DNA of 64,000 nt from Cytophaga sp. FL35. Lineage in GTDB: Bacteria; Bacteroidota; Bacteroidia; Flavobacteriales; Flavobacteriaceae. The position numbers and the translations under genes are program-made. The stretch covers positions 124,001 to 188,000 of the forward strand of contig NZ_JACSOH010000002.1 of assembly GCF_014349235.1 (NCBI RefSeq), written 5' to 3'. The notes beneath the pieces are model-generated. The model was given only the letters and a program-made list of their open reading frames with translations. It was not told the DNA's origin and ran no database searches. Below, piece after piece: positions 25,251-33,325 of this stretch (positions are counted from its first letter, which is position 1; each line of letters starts with the position of its first letter).

Positions 25251-27026
25251 CTACTCTACAATTTCCATTTTTTTCAACAAAAAGGAAGCATTCATATTTT
25301 GGCAAATTCCCTTTTTGAACCGGTAGTCAAAATGAAGTTCATTATCGACTATTTCGGCATCAAAATAATGATTTTCCACTTCGGGCATTTCCTCTGCCAC
25401 TTCACACAGGCTTAAATCATGGGTAGCAATTATCCCCGTAGCTTTAGAGTTCACCAACCGTTCCACAAACTTTCTACTACCCTCAGCCTTATCGGTACTA
25501 TTGGTTCCTTTCAAGATTTCATCCAGCACAATAAAATATTGGTCTTTTTGAATTTCATTGACAATAAATTTGAGCCGCTTTAACTCAGAAAAGAAATAGG
25601 ATTCATCATCTGTAAGGGAATCTGTAGTTCGCATGCTCGTAATGAGCTTTATAGGCGAATAGGAAACCTCATCGGCACAAAGGGGAAGACCAGCATTGGC
25701 CATTACAATCTGTAAAGAAACCGTTCTTAAGAAAGTACTTTTTCCCGCCATATTGGCCCCGGTGATGATAAAAAAATGCTCCTTTGCTATTTGAAAATCG
25801 TTAAGAACCATCTTTTCAGGATTCAATAAAGGATGACCTGCATTCTTGGAGGCCAAAACTACTTTTTGGCTTTCGTTTACATTTGGGTAACTGTAATTTG
25901 GGTGGTTAAAAGCAAAATTGCCCAAGCTATTGTAGGCATCAAACTTTGCCACTGTTTCGAACCATTTCTCGACCGAATCGCCATGTTGGCGCATCCATTT
26001 TTCTAAATGAAAGCAATGGTGCAAGGTCCTAAGGAAAAAGCCGTTCGCGAGGATCAAATAAATAAGATTATTGTTTCGGTCGAGACTATTTAGGGAAGCG
26101 GAAAACTTGGAAATTAACTTGGAAACCACTTCGCCATTGGATTTCATTTCCTTCTTAAACTCATTGAGATACGAGGAAGAAAATTCTTTTTCTTCCAATA
26201 GCGACAATAATTTTTGATACTGCTGAAACGTACTTTGCAATTTGGAAGCATCGGTAACCAAACCAGTGATATTCTTGGTATAAGCTCCCGTAATAGCAAA
26301 ACCAACAACAAACCAGAATAACAAAAGGGATTCCGGAATCACATCTAGAAAATATAAGGTAAATAGAATGACCGAACCGATTGAAAAAACCAATGGTAAA
26401 AACTTCATGTAAGAAGGCACGAAGTATTTATAACTCTTAAGCCAACTAGCAATAAATTTTGTACTGGTTTCCGTTTTTGTTAACGATGCCGTTGCCGAAA
26501 AATGTTGACGCCATTCCGGTGTTTGGGCCAATTCTTTAATGGCTTCCTGCTTCTCCTCAATGCGGTCTATATGATTATTTGTTAGAATTGAAGCAAGTGA
26601 TTGGGAACCCGAGGTCAAGGTCGTTCTATTGGCATACTGATAAAAGGAACCTTTCCCAAACAAATCAATATCCTGACTATAATAGTGCTCCCCATTTTTA
26701 AATTCATCGCCCGCAGGCAAATCATGAAAATCACGTTTTAAAACCTTTAATTCTACTTCATTGATTTCGATTAACGCTACCAATAAATTTTTAGCGTATT
26801 GAAGGTTACTATGCCGATTTACCAAAACCAAGAAAAGAATAATGGCCACTAAAACTACGCCTAAAACCAGTCTCGTATTACCATAGACAAAGTATACACC
26901 TAAAATAGCAGCGCAAAAAATAGCAAGGCGAATCATGCTAGAAACAAATAATTGCTTTTTTACGTTGCTTAACTCCGTCTGATGCTTTGAAATCTGGTTT
27001 ATATAGAAGTGCTCCAATTCTTGCAT
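25251..27026 (-). CDS. Membrane-anchored MutS-like ATPase
   Basis: 591 aa. Two pairs of membrane helices (about 31-70 and 203-250) precede lever/clamp-like helices and a MutS-type ABC ATPase domain: Walker A ITGANMAGKSTFLRTV (~410-425), the Q/D-loop MRTTDSLTDDESYFFSEL, Walker B YFIVLDEILKGTNSTD and a terminal ATHDLSLCE. The mismatch-recognition domain of MutS is absent, so it is not the repair MutS. Members of this membrane-bound group are known in Bacteroidota but their role is not. It is 54 bp from the DinB-like gene and immediately followed by the DUF457 hydrolase. Confidence 0.9.
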   Translation of the reverse strand: MQELEHFYINQISKHQTELSNVKKQLFVSSMIRLAIFCAAILGVYFVYGNTRLVLGVVLVAIILFLVLVNRHSNLQYAKNLLVALIEINEVELKVLKRDFHDLPAGDEFKNGEHYYSQDIDLFGKGSFYQYANRTTLTSGSQSLASILTNNHIDRIEEKQEAIKELAQTPEWRQHFSATASLTKTETSTKFIASWLKSYKYFVPSYMKFLPLVFSIGSVILFTLYFLDVIPESLLLFWFVVGFAITGAYTKNITGLVTDASKLQSTFQQYQKLLSLLEEKEFSSSYLNEFKKEMKSNGEVVSKLISKFSASLNSLDRNNNLIYLILANGFFLRTLHHCFHLEKWMRQHGDSVEKWFETVAKFDAYNSLGNFAFNHPNYSYPNVNESQKVVLASKNAGHPLLNPEKMVLNDFQIAKEHFFIITGANMAGKSTFLRTVSLQIVMANAGLPLCADEVSYSPIKLITSMRTTDSLTDDESYFFSELKRLKFIVNEIQKDQYFIVLDEILKGTNSTDKAEGSRKFVERLVNSKATGIIATHDLSLCEVAEEMPEVENHYFDAEIVDNELHFDYRFKKGICQNMNASFLLKKMEIVE

Positions 27027-27080
27027 AGGTCAATTTATCAATAGCTATCAAAGATACGTCTAAAGAATGGGCAAATAGTT

Positions 27081-27563
27081 TCAAGAATCTTTTAAAATGG
27101 AGTGTAACAGGGATATTTGACCCAAATGATAAGTGTCGTGTTCTATTAATCCCCGGAGCATATACCTGTAATTATAGTTCTCTCCGGGAACGTTAGCCCA
27201 CAATAAATCATCAGATAAGTGGGCTAAAAGCTCTAATATTTTTCTTTGGGAAGCTTCTAACTCGGAGAGTAAATTTTTCCAGTCACTGTCGGATTTGATT
27301 TCTACTGCGGGCCAGTCGCTTTCAGTGTTCATTTCAATTTTAAAAAGCGCCTCTCCCTCCAGTTTTTTGATGACAAATTCACGCCAAGCCAGTAAATGCT
27401 TTACGAATTTTACAATGGTCTTGGGGTAATCAGGAACAGAAGCCACTGCTTCCTCTACTGTAATTTGATTCAGTTTTTCCATCAGGGATATACCGTACCA
27501 GGGCTCCCCTTTGAAAGTGGCATTTAACTCCTCTACTATTTCTGGAATCTGGGTGTTATTCAA
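27081..27563 (-). CDS. DinB superfamily protein
   Basis: 160 aa, a four-helix-bundle protein. Metal-binding histidines are visible in VKFVKHLLAWREFV and LIEHDTYHLGQISLL. The start is TTG at 27563; the frame upstream is closed by a stop and has no ATG. Known family members are thiol-dependent metal enzymes or stress proteins. It is one of several small genes packed head-to-tail on the minus strand (8 bp from the MmcQ gene). Specific activity unknown. Confidence 0.82.
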   Translation of the reverse strand: MNNTQIPEIVEELNATFKGEPWYGISLMEKLNQITVEEAVASVPDYPKTIVKFVKHLLAWREFVIKKLEGEALFKIEMNTESDWPAVEIKSDSDWKNLLSELEASQRKILELLAHLSDDLLWANVPGENYNYRYMLRGLIEHDTYHLGQISLLHSILKDS

Positions 27564-27571
27564 GACGGATA

Positions 27572-27928
27572 TTATAAATTATCCAATTCGGATTTTAATT
27601 TTTTGGTCAATTTAGAAACCACCAATTCATAAGAATGGTCTATCAACTCAGTAATCAATTGGGGCGGCACCTCATTTAGCATTACCGTATTCCAATGAAC
27701 TTTGTTCATGTGATATCCAGGAATAATGGACCCATCATGCTCTTCCCGTAGCAAAATGGCCCTATCTGGGTCGCACTTTAGATTTACCTGTGGTGGTAGC
27801 CGATCTAATGCGGAAAGAGCGAACATTTTACCCATTACCTTAAACACCAAGGCATCAGGACCAAAGGGAAGCTCTTCTGTAACGCCCTTTTTGGCCAAAC
27901 AGTAATCTCTAAATGCCTCAATATTCAT
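27572..27928 (-). CDS. MmcQ/YjbR family protein
   Basis: 118 aa, a complete single domain. The hallmark N-terminus MNIEAFRDYCLAKKGVTEE, the KVMGKMFALSAL strand and the GYHMNKVHWNTV motif are seen. The fold resembles double-wing DNA-binding proteins, but function is not established. It starts 2 bp after the acetyltransferase stop and is part of the same chain of genes. Confidence 0.9.
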   Translation of the reverse strand: MNIEAFRDYCLAKKGVTEELPFGPDALVFKVMGKMFALSALDRLPPQVNLKCDPDRAILLREEHDGSIIPGYHMNKVHWNTVMLNEVPPQLITELIDHSYELVVSKLTKKLKSELDNL

Positions 27929-27930
27929 TT

Positions 27931-28476
27931 TTAGTTCTTTTTTACCAAAACGCTATTTACTAAGTCTTGAGCTTTTTCCCAATGATACCGCACCTTCCTA
28001 ATTTCAAGGTCGCCAATATCGTTTCCCTTTATAGTTTCGATAACTTTTCCTCCCAAAGCTTTGTAAAATGGATGCGCACCTTCATTCTTTTCAAGCACCC
28101 ACAGGTAAATGCCGGTGTCGGGGTATTTTTGATTCACTTCTTCGGCAGCTACACGTAATAATTGAGAACCTACCCCTTTGCCTTTCATTATTGGTGAGAC
28201 ATGTAGATTATCAACCAACGAGCCGTAGGTTTCGTCATCTTGAAAAAAGGTACAAATAAAACCCGCAAACTCTCCACCTGATCTAGCGACCCAGACACTT
28301 TGGTTCGGTTGCGGATTGCTTAAACGCTCCCGCCAAACTTTTTGCCGTTCTTCACCCACCTCATTATCCAAAAATTGGTCGCTAAAAGAACCGCGGTAGT
28401 TCTGCTGCCAACTTAAGGCGTGTAGAACGGCAATTTCTTCGGCATTGGCCATGCTTGCCTTTTTGATATCAAGCAT
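27931..28476 (-). CDS. GNAT family N-acetyltransferase
   Basis: 181 aa. The acetyl-CoA-binding motif KGKGVGSQLLRVAAEE and the family strands VWVARSGGEFAGFIC and YLWVLEKNEGAHPFYKALGG are present. It starts with MLDIKKASMANAEEIAVLHA, a typical GNAT N-terminus. The acyl acceptor cannot be inferred. Spacing is 3 bp from the upstream gene and 2 bp from the downstream gene. Confidence 0.92.
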   Translation of the reverse strand: MLDIKKASMANAEEIAVLHALSWQQNYRGSFSDQFLDNEVGEERQKVWRERLSNPQPNQSVWVARSGGEFAGFICTFFQDDETYGSLVDNLHVSPIMKGKGVGSQLLRVAAEEVNQKYPDTGIYLWVLEKNEGAHPFYKALGGKVIETIKGNDIGDLEIRKVRYHWEKAQDLVNSVLVKKN

Positions 28477-28479
28477 TCG

Positions 28480-28878
28480 TTACTTTTGGGTGGTCATGGA
28501 ATCGTAAACGATTACCTTGCTCCACAAATCAGAAGATTCTTCAATAAAAAGTTTATGAGGCGGCTCATCTTGGTACTTCTGTTGCGCCTCGGCAGACTCA
28601 AAAGTCACGATTAGGGAATAGGTAAAAGACCCATCTACAACATCTCTGCTTGCCTTTGGCGGCTTACCGATAAAGCAGGTTTTGGCGTAAGCGGAATTGT
28701 CCAAAAACTTCTGTAAAGAGGTCTCGAAAGCCTTTCTGTCTTCTTGACTATCCGGATTCTTAAACCAGAAATAAACGGTATGGGCAAAATTAGGATCAAA
28801 TTCTCTCATTTTATCATTTGTTTGGCCATAAACATTCATGGCTGTGGTTATAAATAGTATTGCTAATAACTTTTTCAT
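28480..28878 (-). CDS. Exported Dabb (stress-responsive A/B barrel) domain protein
   Basis: 132 aa. Signal peptide at 1-18 (cut near VYG-Q), then a Dabb domain that starts with FAHTVYFWFKNPDSQEDR and ends with PPHKLFIEESSDLWSKVIVYD. Such dimeric barrels are found in stress proteins and in some cyclases. Export to the periplasm is less usual for the family. It sits 10 bp after the DUF4230 gene. Confidence 0.85.
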   Translation of the reverse strand: MKKLLAILFITTAMNVYGQTNDKMREFDPNFAHTVYFWFKNPDSQEDRKAFETSLQKFLDNSAYAKTCFIGKPPKASRDVVDGSFTYSLIVTFESAEAQQKYQDEPPHKLFIEESSDLWSKVIVYDSMTTQK

Positions 28879-28888
28879 TTTCTAATAT

Positions 28889-29512
28889 TTATTCTTGTAG
28901 TAATTTTTTTTGGTTCTCTGAAATTTCTAAAGCGGAGTAATCCAACTTCCAGCCTATTGTCTCCACAATTTTTTCAATAAGCAATACGGCTTGTATCGCC
29001 TCTTTTCTAGCTGTGTCCATTAATCCACTCTCCGGAATTTTATCTCGTATGTGCTCTTTTGCTTCTTTGTTCAAAAGGGTTAGGTCATTGGGCGAGAAAA
29101 AATTGAACATGCCGCTTTGAATATCATAAAACTGAATATCCGGCTCAATGGACAGTATTTCCGGCTCCGGAAAATTGGTGAGAATAATCTTTTTATTGGC
29201 CTTATCGGCCTTTATTTCTACCTTTTGAAGGTCGTAACCAATTTGAGCTTTCGCATTGATGACCATCAGCGCTTTTTTCTTACTGGTGACCAAGCTCATA
29301 AAACGTTCCTTGATATTCTCGTAGCGGTAGATTTCAGCAAAATCACCTTCCACGGATACCAATTTACATACACTTCTGATTTTTTCGAGCAACACTTCAG
29401 ATTGGTGTTCCGTCTCCTCTTTGCGCTCCTTTTTTTTCATAAAGGTATATACCCAATACGTAAGGATGGCACCCAGAATTAAACCTAAAAAAGAATCAAA
29501 AATAGTATCCAT
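28889..29512 (-). CDS. DUF4230 domain membrane-anchored protein
   Basis: 207 aa. One N-terminal membrane helix (~7-24) with a basic cytosolic-type stretch KKKERKEE after it, then the DUF4230 domain with KLVSVEGDFAEIYRYEN and KKALMVINAKAQIGYDLQKV. Function unknown; the domain is thought to act near membranes. Its ATG overlaps the DUF4260 stop by one base (TAATG), which suggests coupled translation. Confidence 0.85.
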   Translation of the reverse strand: MDTIFDSFLGLILGAILTYWVYTFMKKKERKEETEHQSEVLLEKIRSVCKLVSVEGDFAEIYRYENIKERFMSLVTSKKKALMVINAKAQIGYDLQKVEIKADKANKKIILTNFPEPEILSIEPDIQFYDIQSGMFNFFSPNDLTLLNKEAKEHIRDKIPESGLMDTARKEAIQAVLLIEKIVETIGWKLDYSALEISENQKKLLQE

Positions 29513-29862
29513 TAGTTTCCAATTTCACCCAAATGGGTAAACTTAAAGCCCTTTTCGTATTTGAGTCCGTACCCGAACAAGCGGTCCATTGCCGAATGCG
29601 AAAACCAAATAACACCCACCAGTTGTAATAAGGGCACCGAAAGATAACTTCCTAAAAGATAAATTGCAACGGCTATCCCCTTATGATGAAAAAAATTATA
29701 CATCCATGCGCCTATTCTTTCATTTAGCAAATAGCCCAACATTCCTACATCGGGCACTAGAATCAAGGCTAAGAACCACCACCAACTATAGGGCAATAAA
29801 GAGAAGAGATAGATTCCCAACAGTAACTGCCCCAGTTCTTCTAATTTTAAAATTGTCTTCAT
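29512..29862 (-). CDS. DUF4260 domain small membrane protein
   Basis: 116 aa with three or four hydrophobic segments (about 8-22, 26-46, 64-88). The sequence LVPDVGMLGYLLNERIGAWMYNFFHHKG and WFSHSAMDRLFGYGLKY is characteristic of DUF4260. Function unknown; the histidines in FHHKG and SHSAMDR could bind metal. ATG overlaps the cyclase stop by 4 nt (ATGA). Confidence 0.88.
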   Translation of the reverse strand: MKTILKLEELGQLLLGIYLFSLLPYSWWWFLALILVPDVGMLGYLLNERIGAWMYNFFHHKGIAVAIYLLGSYLSVPLLQLVGVIWFSHSAMDRLFGYGLKYEKGFKFTHLGEIGN

Positions 29863-30614
29863 TTAGCACCATCAATTTTATAAAGTACCGGACGGCTTGG
29901 GCTGGCATCGTTTTCAAAGGGAGCCATCTGTAGATTCAGCATATACCGCCCATCTTCAATAGCATCGGGCACATAAATAAATTCTGTAATGGTAGCCTGC
30001 TTTCGAAGCGTGCCGTGGTAATTCCAAAAAGCTTTATGCGCGCTTAACGCTCCCTCATCTTTTTCCTTATCTACGGATGGAAGGTCCACCAGTAAATGCT
30101 CCACTCCTTTTTCCAAAAGGAAAATAATCGCCTCTTCTAACAGATATGGTGGGTTGCTATGGGAATACTGCTTGGTCAATTTGGTTCGCTCATTGGGTGA
30201 AGTTCTAATCACCAGCGTCTTTACGTTCTCGCCTTTTAGGGCTACTTCCAAAATATGTTTTGAAATCACCCAATCATCATCTTGCAATTCTGGAACCACG
30301 GTAATCAAATCAGCTAAAAAAAAGTATTGGTTAAGGTGCTGATTGACCGAATAAAACTCTTCCGTTATGTGGCCCACACATTCGGTGTGCGTACCATGGG
30401 CGTGCGGATTGAACCAAATATCATTAAAATTGACCGAAGCTCCCTCAGCAACCTTTCCCACGAAATCTCCGTCTCTATGGGGTTCTATTTTTGGATGGGA
30501 CACATACCAGGCATTTACATTTTGTGCATTGCCCCTAAGCGGAATGGATATATCCAAAGGTTGGGCTAAATCGATGTTGAATTTCTGGTTTTCATACTCA
30601 ATTTCAGCTTTCAT
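29859..30614 (-). CDS. Cyclase family (kynurenine formamidase-like) metal hydrolase
   Basis: 251 aa. The metal motif HxHGTHxxxxxH appears as HAHGTHTECVGH (~92-103), close to the HxGTHxD signature of the family, and the C-terminal half has LLVDLPSVDKEKDEG and AHKAFWN as expected. Known members hydrolyse N-formylkynurenine or other cyclic amides. The substrate here is unknown; no kynurenine-pathway gene is nearby. It lies 32 bp after hemW and overlaps DUF4260. Confidence 0.87.
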   Translation of the reverse strand: MKAEIEYENQKFNIDLAQPLDISIPLRGNAQNVNAWYVSHPKIEPHRDGDFVGKVAEGASVNFNDIWFNPHAHGTHTECVGHITEEFYSVNQHLNQYFFLADLITVVPELQDDDWVISKHILEVALKGENVKTLVIRTSPNERTKLTKQYSHSNPPYLLEEAIIFLLEKGVEHLLVDLPSVDKEKDEGALSAHKAFWNYHGTLRKQATITEFIYVPDAIEDGRYMLNLQMAPFENDASPSRPVLYKIDGAK

Positions 30615-30646
30615 AAAGGCTCTTTTAATGCATTGATATCGATGTG

Positions 30647-31786
30647 CTAATCATCGGATAAATTAAGCATAAATAAGTCGGCCGCCAGCCCATCGGCTAG
30701 AAATTTTCCTTTTTGGGTAGTCAGCAGAACGTCGCCATCTAGGTATAACAAATGCTCCGCTATGTGTTTTTCGGCTTGCTGAAGGGCATATTTCTTAAAG
30801 TTTTTCCCAAAGTCTTTTTCAAGTGTACCCAAAGAAACGCCCCAAACGGTCCGAAGTCCCGTCATGACATACTCGTTATACCGGTCCGTTACCGAGAGTA
30901 CCTCCTTTTCGATGGGAAGCTCCCCATTTTCGATTGCTTTCAAATATTTGGGATTGTTGTTAATGTTCCAAGCGCGACTTGTTCCATCAAAAGAATGGGC
31001 AGACGGACCAATGCCTAAATATTTCTTTTGTTGCCAGTAGGCCGTATTGTTACGGGAAAAATATTCCGGCTTTCCAAAATTGGAAATTTCATAGTTGACA
31101 AAACCTTCTTTCTCCAATCTATCCACCAAAATATGGAAGTGTTCCTGTGCCACCTCATCGTCCACATTTTTCACCAACCCCTTTTTTATAAAACTCGCCA
31201 AGGCCGTTTGCGGTTCCACAGTTAGCGCATAACTCGAAATATGTGGAACACCGAGAGAAAGTGCCGTTTCTATATTTTCCAACCAACGCGCGTTGCTCAT
31301 ATCCGGAACACCGTATATTAAGTCCAGCGAAATATTATCAAAATGGTCGGTCGCAAGTTTTAGGGATTCCAAGGCTTCCTTCGCTGAATGGGCACGGTTC
31401 ATCAATTTTAAATCTTCCTCAAAAAAGGACTGTACCCCAATACTCAAGCGGTTGATAGGACTCTGGGCCAGTTCCTTTATTTTTTCTTCGGAAAGATCAT
31501 CAGGGTTCGCCTCTAAAGTCACTTCAGAATTTGGAGCTACTTTAAATTCATCAAAAACGGTTTGAATGAGGGAATTGATTTCCTCACTGGAAAGCACGCT
31601 CGGGGTGCCTCCGCCAAAATAAATAGTCTCCACGGTCTCGTTCCCCAACTCTCCCCTTCTCATTGCCAATTCTTTCTTCAATGCGTTGACCATTGCCTCT
31701 TTCTTCCCTATAGAAGTTGAAAAATGAAAATCGCAATAATGGCAGGCTTGTTTGCAAAACGGTATGTGAATATAGATGCCGCTCAT
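30647..31786 (-). CDS. hemW: Radical SAM heme chaperone HemW (HemN-like)
   Basis: 379 aa. The [4Fe-4S]-binding CxxxCxxC is C11, C15, C18, then FGGGTPSVLS and LSIGVQSF follow as in HemW; the fourth Cys typical of HemN (CxxxCxxCxC) is replaced by Asp after C18 (CDF), which marks HemW rather than coproporphyrinogen oxidase. C-terminal winged-helix region is complete. HemW delivers heme to membrane-bound respiratory enzymes. It is the first gene of a long minus-strand series below ruvC. Confidence 0.93.
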   Translation of the reverse strand: MSGIYIHIPFCKQACHYCDFHFSTSIGKKEAMVNALKKELAMRRGELGNETVETIYFGGGTPSVLSSEEINSLIQTVFDEFKVAPNSEVTLEANPDDLSEEKIKELAQSPINRLSIGVQSFFEEDLKLMNRAHSAKEALESLKLATDHFDNISLDLIYGVPDMSNARWLENIETALSLGVPHISSYALTVEPQTALASFIKKGLVKNVDDEVAQEHFHILVDRLEKEGFVNYEISNFGKPEYFSRNNTAYWQQKKYLGIGPSAHSFDGTSRAWNINNNPKYLKAIENGELPIEKEVLSVTDRYNEYVMTGLRTVWGVSLGTLEKDFGKNFKKYALQQAEKHIAEHLLYLDGDVLLTTQKGKFLADGLAADLFMLNLSDD

Positions 31787-31803
31787 ATATTATTCGGTTC
31801 CTC

Positions 31804-31838
31804 GTTGATGGTTGATGGTTGATGGTTGATGGTTAATG
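31804..31838 (+). repeat. Heptanucleotide array, 5 copies, downstream of ruvC
   Basis: Four perfect GTTGATG units and one GTTAATG, followed directly by GTAAGAAAAAACT. The same unit and the same tail recur in the larger array at 32559-32705. The rest of 31787-31990 is low-complexity A+T-rich sequence with ATCTCA-like words. Confidence 0.9.
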
Positions 31839-31990
31839 GTAAGAAAAAACTAAATTCTTATATCTAATATCTTTAAACTTTTAACTCATGAGTCCTATGT
31901 CAATATTCAACCTTCTTATTTATAAAACATTCTCAATACTCATATCTCATCACTCAAACCAATCCACTTATAACTTTTAACTTAAGAGCA

Positions 31991-32548
31991 TCACCCCTTT
32001 TTCACTCGCTTTTCATTTTGTTTTACAAAGGCTTCCCAGCCAGTATAACTTTTACCGACTTCTACCCTACCTTCATTATAAAAATGGCAAACGGCAGCGG
32101 CGAGACCATCGGTACTATCCAAGTTCTTTGGTAAGGATTTCAATTTGAGCATCCCTTGTAGCATTTTTGCTACTTGCTCTTTACTGGCATTTCCGTTACC
32201 GGTGATGGCCATTTTTATCTTTTTGGGCAGGTATTCAGTGATAGGAATTTGACGTGAGAGTCCGGCAGCCATGGCCACCCCCTGCGCCCTACCTAATTTG
32301 AGCATGGACTGTACATTTTTACCATAAAATGGGGCCTCAATGGCTATTTCATCGGGATGATAGGTATCGATCAATTCAAGGGTACGTTCAAAAATGAGCT
32401 TTAATTTAATGTACGGGTCGTCGTATTTTTGAAGCAAAAGCTCATTCATCTGAACGAACTCCATTTTTTTGTTCACCACTTTGATCAGTCCGAATCCCAT
32501 AATGGTAGTTCCGGGGTCAATGCCTAATATGATTTTTTCTGATTTCAA
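31991..32548 (-). CDS. ruvC: Holliday junction endonuclease RuvC
   Basis: 185 aa from a TTG at 32548, placed just before KSEKIILGIDPGTT; no ATG is available. Catalytic acidic residues are visible in GIDPGTT, AIEAPFYG and DSTDGLAAA, and the family's length of about 185 aa is matched. RuvC cuts Holliday junctions with RuvAB. An open frame continues 60 codons upstream through a heptanucleotide array but that part is very unlikely to be translated. The gene lies between two arrays of the same repeat. Confidence 0.93.
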   Translation of the reverse strand: MKSEKIILGIDPGTTIMGFGLIKVVNKKMEFVQMNELLLQKYDDPYIKLKLIFERTLELIDTYHPDEIAIEAPFYGKNVQSMLKLGRAQGVAMAAGLSRQIPITEYLPKKIKMAITGNGNASKEQVAKMLQGMLKLKSLPKNLDSTDGLAAAVCHFYNEGRVEVGKSYTGWEAFVKQNEKRVKKG

Positions 32549-32558
32549 AGACTTTTTA

Positions 32559-32705
32559 GTTGTTGGTTGTTGGTTGATGGTTGTTGGTTGTTGGTTGATG
32601 GTTGATGGTTGATGGTTGATGGTTGATGGTTGTTGGTTGTTGGTTGTTGGTTGTTGGTTGTTGGTTGTTGGTTGTTGGTTGTTGGTTGTTGGTTGTTGGT
32701 TGTTG
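32559..32705 (+). repeat. Heptanucleotide minisatellite, 21 copies, upstream of ruvC
   Basis: 147 nt of uninterrupted 7-bp units of two types: 2 GTTGTTG, 1 GTTGATG, 2 GTTGTTG, 5 GTTGATG, 11 GTTGTTG. It ends 10 bp before the ruvC TTG start and is followed by the tail GTAAGAAAAAACT plus A+T-rich sequence with CTCAC/TCTCA words up to about 32790. Confidence 0.95.
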
Positions 32706-32805
32706 GTAAGAAAAAACTCAATTCTCACATCTCAATTCTCAAGACTAAAAACTCATAACCAAACACTCACTACTCACATCTAAATTACACATAACTAGGA
32801 AAACC

Positions 32806-33282
32806 TTACTGCGGACTCAACACAATCGGGACCCTGAATTTGGCTTTTACGGGAATACCCCTTTTCAGTGCTGGTTTTAGCTCTGGCAGACTGTCTAAAC
32901 TGGTTTTAATTTGAGAGGTGAAATATGATAAATCATCTTGTAGCAATTCACCGTTTATGATGTCCATTACCTGTAATTCGCCTGTTTCCTTCATCAGCAA
33001 ATCAATATAAATGGTGTCTTGGGAAGTAAGCTCGGTAGCATAAAACGCATCATCCAAATAATTTGAAAAATGGGTCAATAGCACTTGTGCGAAGCAATTT
33101 TTCTGTTCCTCTTTGGAAACCGTTTCATCACAGGAATCAAAAAGAGGGTATTTATCTACCTCTTCCCAATCAATATTCCCAATTTCCTCATTGAGATATT
33201 CCCGAGTTTTCTTTTCCCGAGAGGCGGTCCAGTTGCAACTGGAACCGACCAATAAAAGAATAAATAATGTGAGATATCGCAT
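32806..33282 (-). CDS. Small lipoprotein with TonB_C-like end
   Basis: 158 aa; lipoprotein signal with Cys16 (GSSC). The mature part is acidic, with a DSCDETVSKEEQKNCF stretch (possible disulfide), and the last ~35 residues, LPELKPALKRGIPVKAKFRVPIVL, look like the end of a TonB C-terminal domain (LP-x-x-x-PA-x-x-x-G-x-PV). It may be a non-energised TonB-like domain at the envelope. It is upstream of ruvC on the same strand and separated from it by the repeat region, and 43 bp from the TPR gene. Confidence 0.7.
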   Translation of the reverse strand: MRYLTLFILLLVGSSCNWTASREKKTREYLNEEIGNIDWEEVDKYPLFDSCDETVSKEEQKNCFAQVLLTHFSNYLDDAFYATELTSQDTIYIDLLMKETGELQVMDIINGELLQDDLSYFTSQIKTSLDSLPELKPALKRGIPVKAKFRVPIVLSPQ

Positions 33283-33325
33283 TGCCCTTTAATCTAGGCG
33301 GAAATTACGATTTTTTAAGAAGAAC

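Noticed and set aside
32559-32705. Possible CRISPR array
   Set aside because: The units are 7 bp, directly joined without spacers, and no cas genes are near.
32549-32728. In-frame 60-residue N-terminal extension of RuvC made of NNQQPTT-type repeats
   Set aside because: It comes from the heptanucleotide array read in frame from a GTG; RuvC proteins start at the IILGIDPG strand, and any frame through the array is open.
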